DNA from: Casuarius casuarius
Lineage: Eukaryota > Chordata > Aves > Casuariiformes > Casuariidae
Length of the DNA: 64,000 nt
Reading direction: 5' to 3'
NCBI GenBank assembly: GCA_003342895.1
Contig: PTFA01000229.1
Location: 1,203,598 to 1,267,597, forward strand
The position numbers and the translations under genes were made by a program. The notes under the pieces are model-generated. The model ran no database searches. It was given only the letters and a program-made list of their open reading frames with translations, and was not told where the DNA came from. Below are positions 37,426-50,700 of this stretch, piece after piece. Positions within the stretch are counted from its first letter, which is position 1. Each line of letters opens with the position of its first letter.

Positions 37426-38731
37426 GGCTGCAAAAACCTGCTGGGCCACAGGCAGCTTGACAGCCACTGCAGGGGTGATCACATTTTCATCACTGCAGAC
37501 ACAGTGACAAAACATCGCAGTTACCCTGCTCAGCCTTATCATGACATGTGTGTTTAACTAGTGAAAAGAGTGTTTGGTGCACAGAATCTATAAAAGAGTT
37601 TAACTGGAAGGAAATACACTCAACATATTAATTCTTAGGAGCCAATAGAGATAAATTTAACCTATATGTTTATTGACATGAGAGTTTATAGCAAGAGGCT
37701 GAGACTGTTTTCAGTTACTCTGCTACATTATATTCTATCACGGCAGCTTTTTTGCACTGTAAAAAGTCCTTGCTGTCTTTTCTACACCTAATTTCAAGCC
37801 ATACAAGGCTGTTTCTTTCCTGGATTAAGCACGTTTTGAATTAAATCTGCCTCCTAGAAACCCTGCTTGGGTGACAGTTCAGCTACTAAGACATCATATA
37901 AATTATTTTTGAATCCATGAATGAAAATCAGAAAGTGCTGGAACATATTATCTCTTTGTTTTCTAGATGTGGTTATGAACTGGTTGTTTAGGAACTCTAG
38001 TTTTGTAGCTTTGATTCTTCTGCAATTAATTGGGATAATCAAAATGTTATGAAAAGTGACGGTTCTGTTTTCTGAAGGATTTTGCTAGGATGCTAAGTTG
38101 GAAATAGTGCTTTTAGTGTGTTACGTGCACCAGAGCTATATGATCCCTTTCAGCACACACAGTGACAAAAACTTAAGACTTTGGTCTGCAGGCTACAACA
38201 AATTCAACATACTGAATTTTCATTAAAACCTATTGAAGCTGCAATATTTTTTCCATTAACAACTTCCATTAAAAACAACTTTCGCTATAAAGTATTGATC
38301 TTATTCCACAGAAAGACTCATGATATTTTATTATATCTCACCTTAGGTACAAAATTCACTGTAAAAGACAAACAGTTAATTTGCATTTTAAGAGACTGGC
38401 CAAGATGACCTACATTCTATGAAATAGCGCACAGATCTGATTAGAGTTGGAGGATAAAAAAAACCTTTTTCTCTGACATACTTTTTCAGCTCCAGTGTTA
38501 GTATTAGATCATAGAATCTCCCACAAAGGGTATAGGAATATAGAAAGTATATACATCTAGCATTACCTATGTTGTTCAGCAAAGTGCTAATCAACTCTAG
38601 CTAGTAGCATGACTTAATATCTGCATTCTTAAATTTCCAGCTTAACAGAGCAAACCAGTTCACCGAGGTATATATTATTTCATCTGCTAGTCTATTCACA
38701 ACTACAGAATCACTATACATAGTACATTCAT

Positions 38732-38824
38732 ACATAAATATATATACATATGTACACATGTTCACACAAACACAAACACATGCACAAATATGGATGGATG
38801 CATATATAAATACATACATATACA
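38732..38824. repeat. AT/CA low-complexity tract
   Basis: A run of acata, atat, caca and ggatg units with many alternating purine-pyrimidine steps. It is a degraded compound microsatellite. Tyr/Cys/Ile-rich minus-strand frames (38601-38819, 38728-38919) are produced by it and are not genes. Confidence 0.75.
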
Positions 38825-40141
38825 GTCATGCTGTATATTCTATGGCAGGTCTCACCTAATAGTAATCTAGCAATCATTTTATAATCTTTATTATTTGACA
38901 GTTTATATAATAGTTTCAAGAAGAAATGTCTGAGATCTTTTAATAAACAAGCAATCCCAGTGGGTCATGACCTAATGCACTCCTCCAAAGAAAACTGAAG
39001 CGTAAAGAAATGTAGTCCACCAGAAACTGTTGTACTAATGTAGTCAGCTCTGCCAGTCAGCTTGTTTACAAAACTTGATCTGCTTGTAAGTCCAAATCAT
39101 AAATCAGGCAGCATAATTTGGTACCTTTTTCGTTTTCATCTCTTGCTTTAAATAAACAAGCATAACTTACTATAGGGTTCCTTTTGCAGTTACTCAGTTC
39201 TCCTTCACTGAAATATTCACACTCACCCAAGACTAGTTTGGGGAAGAAGAGAAAATATAAGATTCAGTTGGTATACAGTGCAAATTGTCATTGGATGACA
39301 CCCTCACTCAGAGGGCCAGCATAAGGCTAAGCCATTGCTTACAGTAAGTTAAAAACTCTCAGTGACCTTCCACTGAAACGTGAACCAGAGATAGATTTTT
39401 TTTTTCACTATTGTTTTAGAATTATTTGTGTTCTACATGAGAAACATCTGAGCTCCAGAGGAGGAAAAAAAAATAACTGCTTTGTTTCCTTTTTTGGCTG
39501 TAACATAACTTGTTTTGACATGGTCACATCATCCGCTTGATTATGGTATACTGATTTCAAAGGTTTGCATCTGCACTGCCTTACCATCTTTGTCCTTCAC
39601 TGGCTTACACAGGAAAAGGAATACCTTATACATAGGCTGGCATCATCCTTTTCAGACACAGCAAGGAGCTTTCAGGGGAATCATCCTAAAAACAGACTAT
39701 ACATTTTAAGAATTACTGTCTTTCAAAGCAGGGATATATAAAGAAATATGTCCTTTTGCAGTTCTGTCATTTGTTCTATATTTTAAGGACAGTTATTGGT
39801 TACTGGTTTAAAGTACATGCTCAACTGTTCTTTGATGAACCTTGACACAGTACAGAAGTCATGGAGGAAAAAGCAGTGCTATTCAAAGTAACCCAAAGTA
39901 AAATAGCACCAAGGAGCTATTTTAGTATGCAGGAAAAAAGAATGGTGTTGAACATTTTGGTCCCCTGCTTTCTCATTTATAACCTGTGGATCACTAGAAT
40001 AAGTTTTTTTGAATTGAGAATGGAAATCTACATCACTAATAGTTGTCTGTAACCAGAAACTCATCAGATGCCTGATTAAACTCATTTTATAGGTCCTTTT
40101 CAATTAACATACGCAAAACATCCTAATTAAAGATTATTATT

Positions 40142-40163
40142 TTAGGAGTCTCAGGACTCCTAA
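40142..40163. repeat. Perfect 9-bp-arm hairpin
   Basis: The arms 'ttaggagtc' (40142-40150) and 'gactcctaa' (40155-40163) are perfect complements around the loop 'tcag'. No role is evident. Confidence 0.6.
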
Positions 40164-41974
40164 GACTCAGTCTCAGAAGCTATCTTCATGATGTTCAAAA
40201 GAAATATCAATAAACCTTCTGATTCGAAATTCTTTAAAATATTTTCCCTGGTTTTTCCCCTTAAGAATTAACAAACAGTCCAAATCATCTTTTAAAAATT
40301 AAGAAGTGGATTTTTTTTTTTGCTATCTTAATCAATATTTAATCACTTAAAACTTTCTCTTCCTTAACTGCCTATATGATCTAATGTTTTGTATTTGTTG
40401 CTATGAAAAATGTGGGGGTTTTGCAACTTTTATTGAGTAAAGTCATCTATAATTTTAGGTTCCAAAGAAAATCTAAAATGAAAAGAAATTTAGCCAAAAC
40501 AATAACTTTTTTCTCATGTCTGCTTGAAACCGGCTCTGCAAAACTTATCCTGGTTCTGACCAAGGTCTGAGCTATTTCCGTTTAAACGCACCAGGAAACA
40601 CCCTCAGGATCCACTGAAGAAAATGTATTCTGAGCCAATTTCCAGTTTGTAACCATGCTTAATATTTAATAAAACTAGTTATCTTTTCTAGTTCTAGTTC
40701 TGTAAGTCAATAGGACTCTAGCAGAATTTAGTGGAATCCTGAATATTAGGAAAAAATAAGGTTTAGTTTGATTAATGAAAGATTTTAGCTACCCTGTTGT
40801 TTTCCTGTTCATTTTTAGGCTTCAATGGTAAGACTTCTTTCTACAGAAGTAATGTATTTTTTTAACGTTTGGCTTATGTTATAGATGAACACTATATTGA
40901 TCTTTAACCCCATTGTTTTGTTAAGCTTGGCCGTTCTCATTAAAGTGAATACGTGTTGATATTATGTGGGGGGTATTTTTGTGACACCAAAGAAACCTGT
41001 TTGATACTCATCCAACTACAGATTTTATCCTTCTCTTTTTCTCTAGACCTTTTTTCCCCCTTCTTTGTTACATTTATTCACAGTTGACCCAGTATTTTAG
41101 ATGCCGTACAAGAGTCAGTATCTTAGACATCCCAGGGATTTGAATGACTAGTATAATGCCTGTATGAGAGATGAGAAACAGAAGGATATTGTTGAACCTA
41201 TAAAAAAAGGTTGACATTTTGCTGGCCCTGAGCAGCTCTCTTCAATATTGAAGCCTTTGCAGCTTTCCGTCCTTTGATTTGTGAACAAAAGTGTAACACA
41301 TCTTGGCCATTATAGAATCATAAAAGTCCCCTATATCTTCCCATTCCATTTTTATTTAAAGAAGAAAAGTTAACTCCTCTCCTGTTCTGCCTTTTTCTGC
41401 TTTTTGGATATTTTTCAATTTCTGAACAGAAGATTATTCAGGATATATTCTATTTTTGTCAAAATTTTAGGAAGACAGTTAGACATGAGCTCTCATTTCA
41501 AAATATTCTAGAAAGAGCCTTGGACAACATTAAAAACTCTGAAATCAGCAACTTAAATGCGAATCTAAGTTCCTAAGCGGCTGAGCTCATAAAAATTTTG
41601 CTAACATGAGACAGACCACTAACAAGAAACTTTGATAATCCCAAAGCAATTCACATTAAGGTAAGTATGACAAATGCTGAAAATATATTGAGAGCTCTAC
41701 AGCTTTTGTTGAATTTCATATCTCATGGGGTTTCAATCCAGCTAAGAACAGAAAGCACACAATTAGACTTAAGCTTACTTGAACTTAACAGTTCAATGAA
41801 ACTGTTTGCTGCCAGAGTAGTTTACAGGACTCGTGATAATTTAATCGTCCATTGTTGGTAATAGTCACAGCAATATTGTTGTGCAGTAGCAATACCAAAG
41901 TGCATTAGGCCCTTTTTAATGGTGGAAGCATTTGTTAGCTTTTCTCAAGGATTATAAACTATAAATGATGTCTA

Positions 41975-42150
41975 CAGACTCATCTGGTTCGTCTCAATTC
42001 TGATCCCACTGCAATCAACAGTAAAATTTCCATCAATTCTGACAAATATAGGATGAGACCAATCCTAGCAGAGCATCTATATGATCAGGTATAGACATGT
42101 TATATTAATTATATCTGTGCCTCTGTTCACAGTGAATAAAAGTTGATCTG
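41975..42150. repeat. Possible ancient amniote dispersed repeat fragment
   Basis: 'ctgatcccactgcaatcaac', then 'aaaatttccatcaattctga' and 'aggatgagaccaatcc' resemble a sauropsid dispersed repeat of the pattern 'ctgatcctgctcccattgaaatcaatggcaaaactcccattgac...'. The phrase 'gttgatctggcccc' near 42141-42154 would fit its far end. It is decayed and no family name is offered. Confidence 0.4.
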
Positions 42151-44739
42151 GCCCCAGAAATTTTGTGCTTGTATTAGTAAATCCTGACCTTCAATTGGAT
42201 TTAATGATTTTGACCCAATCACATGCTAATGTTGAGGTTAGCTGAAGCTAGACCAGCTTCTGCAACTGCACACAGGCCCTGAATCTCTCCAAGAACTGTA
42301 TCTCAACTTCAGTGCATGTTCCTGTGAGATCACACTCAATCAAACTATGGGAACCTTTTTTCTGCATTATTGTGTTTTGCTACTAGAAATTGGCAAAAAC
42401 AACCCTTCTATCTGAAGCTTACCCTATTGCTGACCTTTGCTGATTTAGAGAAACTAACATTTCCAGGTCACTTCTTCCCTTAGTTTTGAAAAGTCTAGCT
42501 TTATAAAAAGACTTAAAAAAACCAACTTTCTATCATGCCAAGTTTCCTCTAATATTCTAAATAATATTCCAGTTGGGCAATGGAAATTCAGGTGAAGGCC
42601 CACACAGGCAAAGCAATTGGATCTTATCTACCTCCCATAAAACTACATTATTGATTTTGGAAATTACTAAAGAAGTGACATGGCTTCTAACCCTAGTCTG
42701 CACCTCTGAAGAAAGATAAAATGTATTTTCTTATGTATATTTTCAGAATGTCCTCACCAGACATGGAAAGATTAAACCTTTGAAAGTTTGAAAGAAAATC
42801 GTAAGCCCAATTTTTAGGCACATAGCCGTGTGATATGTTTCAGCACTTGCACTTCAAAACCATGGAATCAATTCAGTTGCCCATGAATATACATCTAGTG
42901 TCTCTGATGAAGCCTGTGGGAACTGGCTTGTCTTCCAGCTGCTGCTCCCAAAAGATGAGGGTGTTCCATTAGTCCTATATCATAGTTAATGGAGACAGAC
43001 AGATATCTATGATTCTCCAAAATATCTTGAGTGGCCCTTGTCATTTCTGTTTATGAAAGTAAAAGCCCCATACGGGGTTTAGGTTCATCAATGCCAGCTG
43101 AGAAATCAAAACTGGAACTAGTTATTCAAATTCTGGTTTCCTATTTAAAAACTGGAAAGTGCAGCTTTAAGTGTATTTCAACACAGAATTTTCTTGTCTA
43201 ATAAAAAAAAAAAAAGTCCAGAGAAAAACAACAATGACAAACCTATCAGCTATTCAGAAATTATTCAAATAGAATAACCTGCAAATAAGAACTGACATAG
43301 GTGGTTGTCTTCTGAATATGTTCATGTATAAGCTATCTCCAATCATTATAGAAATTCCTCTGCACTGATACTGGAAAAAATATATGAGAAAAAGCCTTAA
43401 CATTTAGTTTGAGAACCTTCCACGTGCAAGTGTCATATGACTTGTGATTTTCTTTTAATATGCTATTAGCATGGATGTCTTGCCCAAACATTCTGGGTCA
43501 ATCAGGCACACAAACTCTAACGAAGAAGAGCTTGAACAACCATAAACTCTTTGTTTAAAACTCTTCAGCATTTCTAGTTTTCCACCACTAATCTACCAAT
43601 TACTACCAATAATCCATCCAGACTATAAGGTAGACTATTTTAACAAATTTAACAAGGCAATTAAGGAACATGTCTGAATTGTTTAGGACCTGACCATAAA
43701 AAAAGACCATGTAAGTCAATAGAAAGACCTCATGGACACTAATTTATTTGTACAAAATCCATAAACAAAAAATAAGTAATACACTGGTATATTTCTCCCA
43801 GTCTACACAATATGAGTATCAAGAGGGTAAGCTTAGTAAAAAGTAGAGCATGTGCATGTGAGAGAGAGATTGTGGTATTTCCATTGAAATTCTGAGAGAA
43901 AATTCTTAAGGTACTACCCAAAAATTGAAATACTTTATTTTTGATTAGTATTTTACAGCTGAATTTCTCATAGGTAATTCATTTTTCCTAGAATCTAATA
44001 TTTGAATTTTGTTGTCTTCCTTTCTGCTCCACTCCATCTTATCCATTTTTGTAGATATTTTTCAGACAGTTTCACTGACTTGTATTGACCATTTCTTATT
44101 TGTTCCAAACACGTTAACATGCTCTTGCCCTGTTTTACTTTCCTTCTGACTTTTTTGGCAAAAATAATGTCTCCCCATCACACTGGCATGTCATTAATAT
44201 TGACATTGTCTTTATTGATAAATTAAAGAAATTGCATTTGAGTTCCTAGATATAAAGCACTGTAATCATACCAGTGTATTTTATACAGTTGTATAACAAA
44301 ATGCAGCCTTGTAAGAAACAAAACCATGAAGGTTATATGTAAGGGAAAGGAAATGGCATTTAAATTTAAAAGTTTGTTTTCCTTAGCTACCGGCATGAGT
44401 GAAAGTTTGTTTACAAAACCATATGATGTTAAATGAACATCGAGAAAAATAGTACATGACTGGAAGTCTTTGAAAAAGAAATTGCAATGAAATGTTCCTA
44501 TGAGTACACAAAATACAAAATGATCCAGATAATTTATGAGATAAATTTCTCCTTGAAGCTCTGATGTTAAGGGAATTACTGTCTCAGATATACAATATGT
44601 TAATAGGGTTATAGTTATATGACTGAATAACTGAGTATGAGTTTCTGTAAAAGGGAAACCATGGATTTCATGATTTTTGTCCCAGATTTGAACCCAATAG
44701 CTCTTATTTTAACTAAGACTTTTTCCTGAAAGGAGCCAA
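42151..44739. other. Gene-free AT-rich unique sequence
   Basis: No gene, RNA or clear mobile element. An A-run lies at about 43203-43214. The minus-strand frame at 43739-43921 has no domain. Confidence 0.55.
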
Positions 44740-45108
44740 ATCATGAAGACAGAGAAAGAATGGCCACAACATCAAGCATAACATCTGTCTAGACCAGTAT
44801 CTTCTCTGACTGTGATATCTTGGAAAAAGTGTAAGAACAAGGAAAAAATATAGTGCTAATGCTCCAGAATCTCACCCTTCTGGCAATTTGCTTTTCAGGT
44901 GCTTCCTCATCCAGATCCATTCTGTCATTTTATATAACAGCCCTTTATTTATTTTTTTTCCACCATAAATTTGTCTCATCACACTTTCTACACCCATGTT
45001 AATTTTTAGCATCTGAAATGTCTGTTGGCGAAGAAATCCACCACTTATATCTAATGGCTGTGCAGAGAAGCACCTCTTCCTGCTTACTCTGAACCTGCTA
45101 TTTTCTAG
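44740..45108 (-). mobile_element. Ancient CR1/L3-like LINE 3' region, antisense
   Basis: Read on the minus strand, this stretch follows the 3' untranslated region of older amniote CR1-type LINEs: 'aggttcagagtaagcaggaa' with 'gaggtgcttctctgcacag' (about 45048-45090), and near the end 'agatactggtctagacagat' (about 44782-44802). These correspond to the patterns 'aggaagtacttcttcacacag' and 'gatactgggctagatggac'. It is strongly diverged and non-functional. The minus-strand open frame at 44872-45132 falls inside it and is not a gene. Its upstream edge runs into the perfect inverted repeat at 45109-45249. An antisense piece of the preceding CR1 region lies at about 45735-45960, so both may come from one interrupted insertion. 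Confidence 0.5.
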
Positions 45109-45249
45109 TTTTAGCTGATGTCCACACTTCATTATATCCCAAGAGAGATATATTATATAGAGATCATATATTTTATATATATGTTATATGTATATTTCTA
45201 TATAATATATCTCTCTTGGGATATAATGAAGTGTGGACATCAGCTAAAA
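45109..45249. repeat. Perfect inverted repeat, 53-bp arms, 35-bp spacer
   Basis: The left arm (45109-45161) and right arm (45197-45249) are identical over all 53 positions when one is reverse-complemented, checked base by base. The arms begin 'ttttagctgatgtccacact' on the left and end '...gtggacatcagctaaaa' on the right. The spacer (45162-45196) is almost pure A/T. Matching stops abruptly on both outer sides. The arms are not low complexity over their outer 40 bases, so chance is excluded. The two open frames at 44872-45132 (minus) and 45118-45339 (plus) share the peptide MKCGHQLK only because of this symmetry. A transcript crossing it would form a 53-bp stem. It may be a fold-back duplication from template switching, a palindromic mobile element, or an assembly artefact. 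Confidence 0.97.
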
Positions 45250-45734
45250 TTCCCCACGTGGAAGGTATTTTGTATCTTTAATTATCTTAATGTCACCTCT
45301 CTATATTTTTTCCTGTTTACTACATCCTTTTTGGGATAGCCTGAGAAAAGCCTGAGGAAAGAGCTGTATGTTGGTCTGAGCGTATGGGTGCACCATGGAT
45401 TTACATCATGTATGGAGAGGCTTTCCATTTTGTCTGTGCTCTCTTCTGGCAGTTTCCTGGATCGGATTTGTTTTCCAAGTGCTGATGAGCTCTGAAGAGC
45501 ACACAGGCATGAAGGGCTGGACGAACATTGGCTCTCTGGGAAGTTAGCTCCACGTTTTTCGTGGCAGCTTGTGTCCCTGCTCCAATGCTCAGGCACATTC
45601 ACTCTCACAGTCTCAAAATACAGAACTTATTCTAACTCGTCTCAACCCAGGCTCCAACTGTTGGCTTTGCTGATGCCTTTCTTTGTTAAAGAGTCACTTA
45701 GACCTTGTTTTCTTTCTGTCACTCCTCATTCTCT
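45250..45734. other. Gene-free sequence between palindrome and CR1-like piece
   Basis: No feature is recognised. Overlapping minus-strand frames (45282-45608, 45401-45598) and a plus-strand frame (45571-45759) share no domain. It is moderately less AT-rich than the surroundings and may include diverged CR1 sequence, but I cannot show it. Confidence 0.45.
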
Positions 45735-45960
45735 CATTCTAATAAGTTTAGAAGACTGAACATTTCAAATCTCTTAAATTTATGAGTCAGTTTTCTCTCA
45801 TTAAAGAGTCATTTTCTCCCTGATATTTTTGAATATCTTTCCTGCATCCTCTCCAAACTCTTTTTGAAGGCAGAATCTCCATAGCAAACAAAATTCTCAG
45901 TAATAAACCACTCTTCAGTAGTGACACTCATTATAGTGACTATTTTTGGAAGCTGCCAGT
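45735..45960 (-). mobile_element. Ancient CR1-like LINE fragment, antisense
   Basis: On the plus strand 'taagtttagaagactgaaca', then 'tcctgcatcctctccaaact' and a 'cagtagtgacac' phrase follow in order the antisense pattern of old amniote CR1 lineages: 'taagtttagcagattgagct...gaaccctctccaattt...'. It is decayed and bears no open frame. It has the same orientation as the piece at 44740-45108 and lies on the side expected for the more upstream part of one element. Confidence 0.4.
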
Positions 45961-47539
45961 TAATTATGTGGTTAAGCCGTTTAAGACAATTTTATTATGT
46001 TTATTAGTACAGTACAGCACAATTTTTTTATGTTTTATACTAAGTAAAAGTTAACATAGCTTATGTTTGCTACAGTTAGTTATCTCCATTTCTTAACTCT
46101 GTGTTCTCTTGAAAACTGTAGTGAGACTGTTTAATCAAACTTGTTCTTCCTAAAACAATGTTGACTGATTTAAGTTCCTCCACACAAGAATCCATGGAGT
46201 AAGAAGGAAAGACACGAGAAGCAAGAAGGGATAGCAGAAAGAAGGGAGAAACAGGGATACTTAAGATGTCCTGGTTCTTAAGTGAATATATAGCAAAGAT
46301 TTAACAGGAGAAAACTGTTTGGGGAATGCATTTGCAGCTTGCATTTATCACGCTAACTCCACTCAATTCAGCAGAGTTTCACTGCTTTATCTCAATTGAT
46401 TATGCAGCTTTATACAGTCAGATTTTGGTCTTGCTCATGTTGGATCAATTTCTTGTTATATTAAGAACAGTATTTGTGAAAATTGGCTTGGATTGAAATG
46501 ACCAGCAGATAATAAGTGTAGCGTGCAAATCCAAAATATAGTTTGAGAAGTCTTCAAAAATCAGACTACTGAGGTCTAATTCTAATTTTAGGCATGAAAT
46601 TTTCCTAATTAACAACATAGTAAGCATACAAATGTAAATTATTTAACAGTGTTCTTTAGTAAAAAATTGTAATTTTCACTTGACAAAGTAAAGACGAACA
46701 GAAATCAAAACTTATCCAACCATTTAGCTATTAGAATTCTTGCATTAGAGTCTTTGAGCAGAAAACTATTTCTGACTGCGATGCTGTGAATTTTTGCAGC
46801 AGTAGTTTTACACCTAAGGTGTTGTTTTCTTCATGCAGAGGCAGCAATGAAATGAAGAACAGAGACCACAGAAACTTACAGATTTGAAGAAAAATAAGCC
46901 TTAAGCTAATTTACCACAAAGTGATTAATGTTTTAAACAGGACTCAGAGGTTTCAGAATTAATCACTTCATCACCAGGTTATAGAATACTTAATGGGAGA
47001 TGTAATTGTAAAGAATAAAAATGGGTAAAATAAAAATATTTGAGCAAATATGATCTAAATCTGAGATAATAACTATTCTGTAAAGGCAAATCCTGTCATT
47101 TGGAGATTCTCATATGTAATTCAAACCCTCTATTTGATCAAGATAATACAGCTTTGATTGATTTTTTTTTCTTATAGAGTATTCTTGGATTGAAGATTGG
47201 GTTTGTCAATATGATTTGTAGACAAATACATGAAAAAAAAAGAGTGTATCTTTTGCCATACAGCTAATCATACACCTGGGGCTAGACTGAGGCTTTATTC
47301 TTTCAATAGCAGAGTCACTGTGTTTGTTGTCTGTTTCTGCAGCAGCTCCTCTCAGACCACTCCCATTGCTGTATTAATTTGCCTATTCTTCTACAGAAAG
47401 AAAGCATACCCCTTTTGTAGACTCCCTATCGTCTGTTATTAATGATGCTTTTAAATTTATTTGATACCAGTGTTTTCACATGTTCTAGCATTCACCTCCT
47501 TTCCATAACTAAATGGCTGTATTTCTCCTGTATCTCTCT
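45961..47539. other. Gene-free AT-rich unique sequence
   Basis: No gene, RNA or mobile element recognised. A purine-rich patch lies at about 46198-46260. Confidence 0.55.
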
Positions 47540-47720
47540 CTTCAGAAATTATATAGAATTCCCATTTTAATTTATTATGCTATCTTGAAAATGTTTATAG
47601 AGTGAGATCATATCCCTCAAGTTTTCTTTTCTTGATGATTTAAATTTAGCTACCATCATATGCACTGATATTTCCTATTTCCAACAATTATTCCCTTTTT
47701 AGTTCATCTCTTGAACTTTT
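47540..47720 (-). mobile_element. Ancient CR1-like LINE fragment, antisense
   Basis: On the plus strand 'atagagtgagatcatatccc' followed by 'tcaagttttcttttcttgat' and 'gatttaaatttagct' follow the antisense CR1 pattern 'atagactgtgatcatatcccctcttagtcttctctttgataaactaaatagattgagct'-type sequence, with a further 'cttgaact' phrase near 47710. It covers the same CR1 region as the piece at 45735-45960, so it must be a second insertion. It is highly decayed. Confidence 0.4.
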
Positions 47721-50700
47721 TTTTTTAAAATAAAAAACCTATTTTTAGGCTCACTGCTCCCTCTCCATTGTGGAGATGTATATTAGCATGATGCCTCCCT
47801 AGATAATACTCCTAATTAAATGCTTGTGAATACCAACTTGTTTAACTGATGTTACTGAACAGTTTCTACATTAAACCTTATTTTATCCTACTTGTATAAA
47901 TATATTGCCCATTTGGGGACAGATATCCCAAGCATCAAATCTTAGAAGACTATCTTTCTGAAACTTATGTACAAAGGGCTTCATATATTTTACAGTTTGA
48001 AGGAACTACAGAAATGAAAGATAAGTGAACAAGTAAACAAACAGACTTTTGTCTTTTAAAAGAAAACAAATTTACTTGACTTTGGACATATCTACAGCAA
48101 AATTAAATCAGTTCCTAAAGTCTGAATCTCATAAATTAAGTGTGCTTCTCTGTTTGATTGTTTTTCTTTTGGTAAGGCTAAGAAACGATAGACCTATGTC
48201 ATTTCTCAAAGACCTGATAAATTTTAAATAGAATCATTTCTGCATGACTAGTGGATCTCTTTCTCTTTCTTCCTGACCCTGCCCACCCCAATGCTGTGCA
48301 AACATGCTGTGGTTCTCCTGTTCTTTCCAACAAAAGGAACCAAAGAGAGAAAAAAAAGATCGAACAAAATGTGCTAATAAGGAGGTAAATCAATTATTTG
48401 CACAGTTATGTACATATGAGTTCTTATGGTCCAAAGACCATAAGACAAAAACAAAGACCAAAGACAAAGACATATCTGTGGAGCCGTTCATATAACTGTT
48501 TTTTTTCTGCTCGACCACAACTCCAGTTTGAAAGTAATGATAAAAATTAATTAGTACAGAGAATAATATCATTCTCTCCAAAGGGAGAAAGAAGTGTCTA
48601 TGTGGGATGCTACTGTCTTCAGCATCAGCCGGGACGGATGGGATGATGTGAGGAAAAGCTCTTGACAGAAGCTCTCTAGATTGTGTTGTCCTGCCACTGC
48701 TGGAATCACTGACATAAAATCACTCACTGCTTGCAAAAGCTTTCAGGAGTGTACCCTCTTTTTAGTCCTTCGCTTTGAGGCAGTGACTGTGCACTCGCAA
48801 TCTAAGCCATGATATTTTTCTACTCAGTTTTCACAGGAAATAGAAAGACCTCTTCACAAAGAAGGAAAAATATATTTCTAATTTAAAACAATCTGAAAAG
48901 AGATTAAAGGTATTTCTCAAAGGAAAACCATGACATTTGTGTCCCTTTTCCCTCCTTAAGATTCAAAGATGCTCCTCAAAGTTTTTAAAAAAACATAACA
49001 ATAAAAATCAGATTTCCACAAAGGACACCAGAAGGGAAGCAGAAATAGCAAGTCAGGTTTTGAAAAACCTGTATTTGAGGTACTGCTGCCAGCGAGTTGG
49101 CAGAAACATCACTGAATGTCAGAAAAATCATTTTCTTGACAGGGGAGGATAGCCACAGTGAGTGTCATGCAGAAAAATCAGAGTTAATGGTCCACCATGA
49201 AATTTTTGTTTCAAGAGAATTAATACTGTCAGCACAAGTGATGAGAGGTACTTGCATACCATATACCTCAAAAGACAGCCTCCCAGTTGTCTATGAGAAA
49301 GAGAAATTACCTGAATTCTCATGTTCTCTTGTACAAATGGCCAAGTGAATAAAATACAAACAAGTAAAATATAGACAAGTTTTGAAATGCTGAGGATATA
49401 TATAGATAATGGAAAAGATTTGGGGCTGTATTCACTCAGAAAGACAAGTGCAAAGATAGCCACTTTTGCACCTCAATGGTTTCATTCTGGGCCAACTTCT
49501 AACATAGATAAGAAATATCTGATGGTTGGTTTAGCAGCCTCAGGCCCACTGGCTAGGAGGTGATGTGTGCCTTCACCATGTATCCCCACAGTGAGAATGA
49601 GCATGATATAAAAATTGTCAGAATCACTAAAAATCAGTAGGGATTGAATGAAGACCTGGATGAGGATTAACCGGAAGGATTAACCATATTTGTCGGTGAA
49701 GTGCGGTAAAGCTCTACGGAGACTCTGACTTGCTATACTAACTGGACTGGCTTGTCTTTTATTACTTCCAAGTGAAGATGTGTCCTAAAAAGAGTCACAG
49801 TGTGCACATGTGGATATTTTGTGAGGTCAGAAAGGGACCTAAACTGGTAGCTTTGCTTCTTTTTTTTTTATTTCCAGCAGCCCAAGACAAATGTCAAGTT
49901 TTTATTTACATTTTTCTAGTTTGAATTTCCTTCATGTTTTTTCTTGCCAAACACTTCTACACACAGATACACCTCGTTTCTTTTGTGGAGCATTTGTAAA
50001 AAGTCCGCATTTGAATGAAAGTATTCCTTACCTTTTTTTTTTTTTGCAAGATGTTCTTGACTAAATAGAAAAAGAGAACTAAATTACCTGATGACTGAAA
50101 AGCAGTTGTTGACCCATCGAGAAAGCTGTCAAGAGATTACACAATTATGTTCAAGGATAGCTGTATAAGGTGATCTCAATCCCATGAAAGAGGTGACCCA
50201 AAAGACTGTTGAAGCTATAAAGTAAGTTCAGGGCTGTGAGGGCCCTAAACTGTATGATTTTGGGCTGCTGCTTTTTGTTTTTGCTTTGAGTAAATGTTCT
50301 ATTCAGTGAGAATATTGTGGGTTCAGACAAAGTATAAAGAGTGGCATAATTCCTTTAAGCCATTCACCAATGGAAAGAATATTGTCAATTGTAGTTGACT
50401 ATCTGCCTAAATTCAGTGGAATATGAAATATAAGAATATTTTTCTTTCTCTTTTTTTTAAACTGAAATATGCTGTCCTGTCACCTACAACCAAACACCTA
50501 CCTAAACATCCAAAAAGTCTTCCCTATAGCATTTTTTGAAAGGCAAGATTTTTCTGGAGGTGGAATTTGGGTTGTAGACATACCCAGTCAGCACCTAAAA
50601 TTTGTTCCTTATCTGAAACTGACAGTCCAGACTTCAAACATTACCTCATACAAAAGTCATGTTGGTCTTCTAGTGAAAAGGGCTAAAAGAAATAAAGAGC

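Larger units (their letters stand above)
37426..41974. other. Gene-free AT-rich unique sequence
   Basis: No gene, RNA or clear transposon across about 4.5 kb, apart from the low-complexity tract at 38732-38824 and the hairpin at 40142-40163. Open frames (for example 39515-39709, 39861-40052) are short and unrelated to any family I know. Confidence 0.55.

Noticed and set aside
37204..37446. 'ctgctgggc' on both sides of the CR1 copy as a target-site duplication
   Set aside because: Nine bases, not adjacent to the element ends. CR1 insertions usually lack clear target-site duplications.
38601..38919. Tyr/Cys/Ile-rich minus-strand frames that look like membrane peptides
   Set aside because: They are the translation of an AT/CA low-complexity tract.
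44872..45339. Two frames on opposite strands sharing the peptide MKCGHQLK
   Set aside because: The shared peptide is produced by the perfect inverted repeat, not by related genes.
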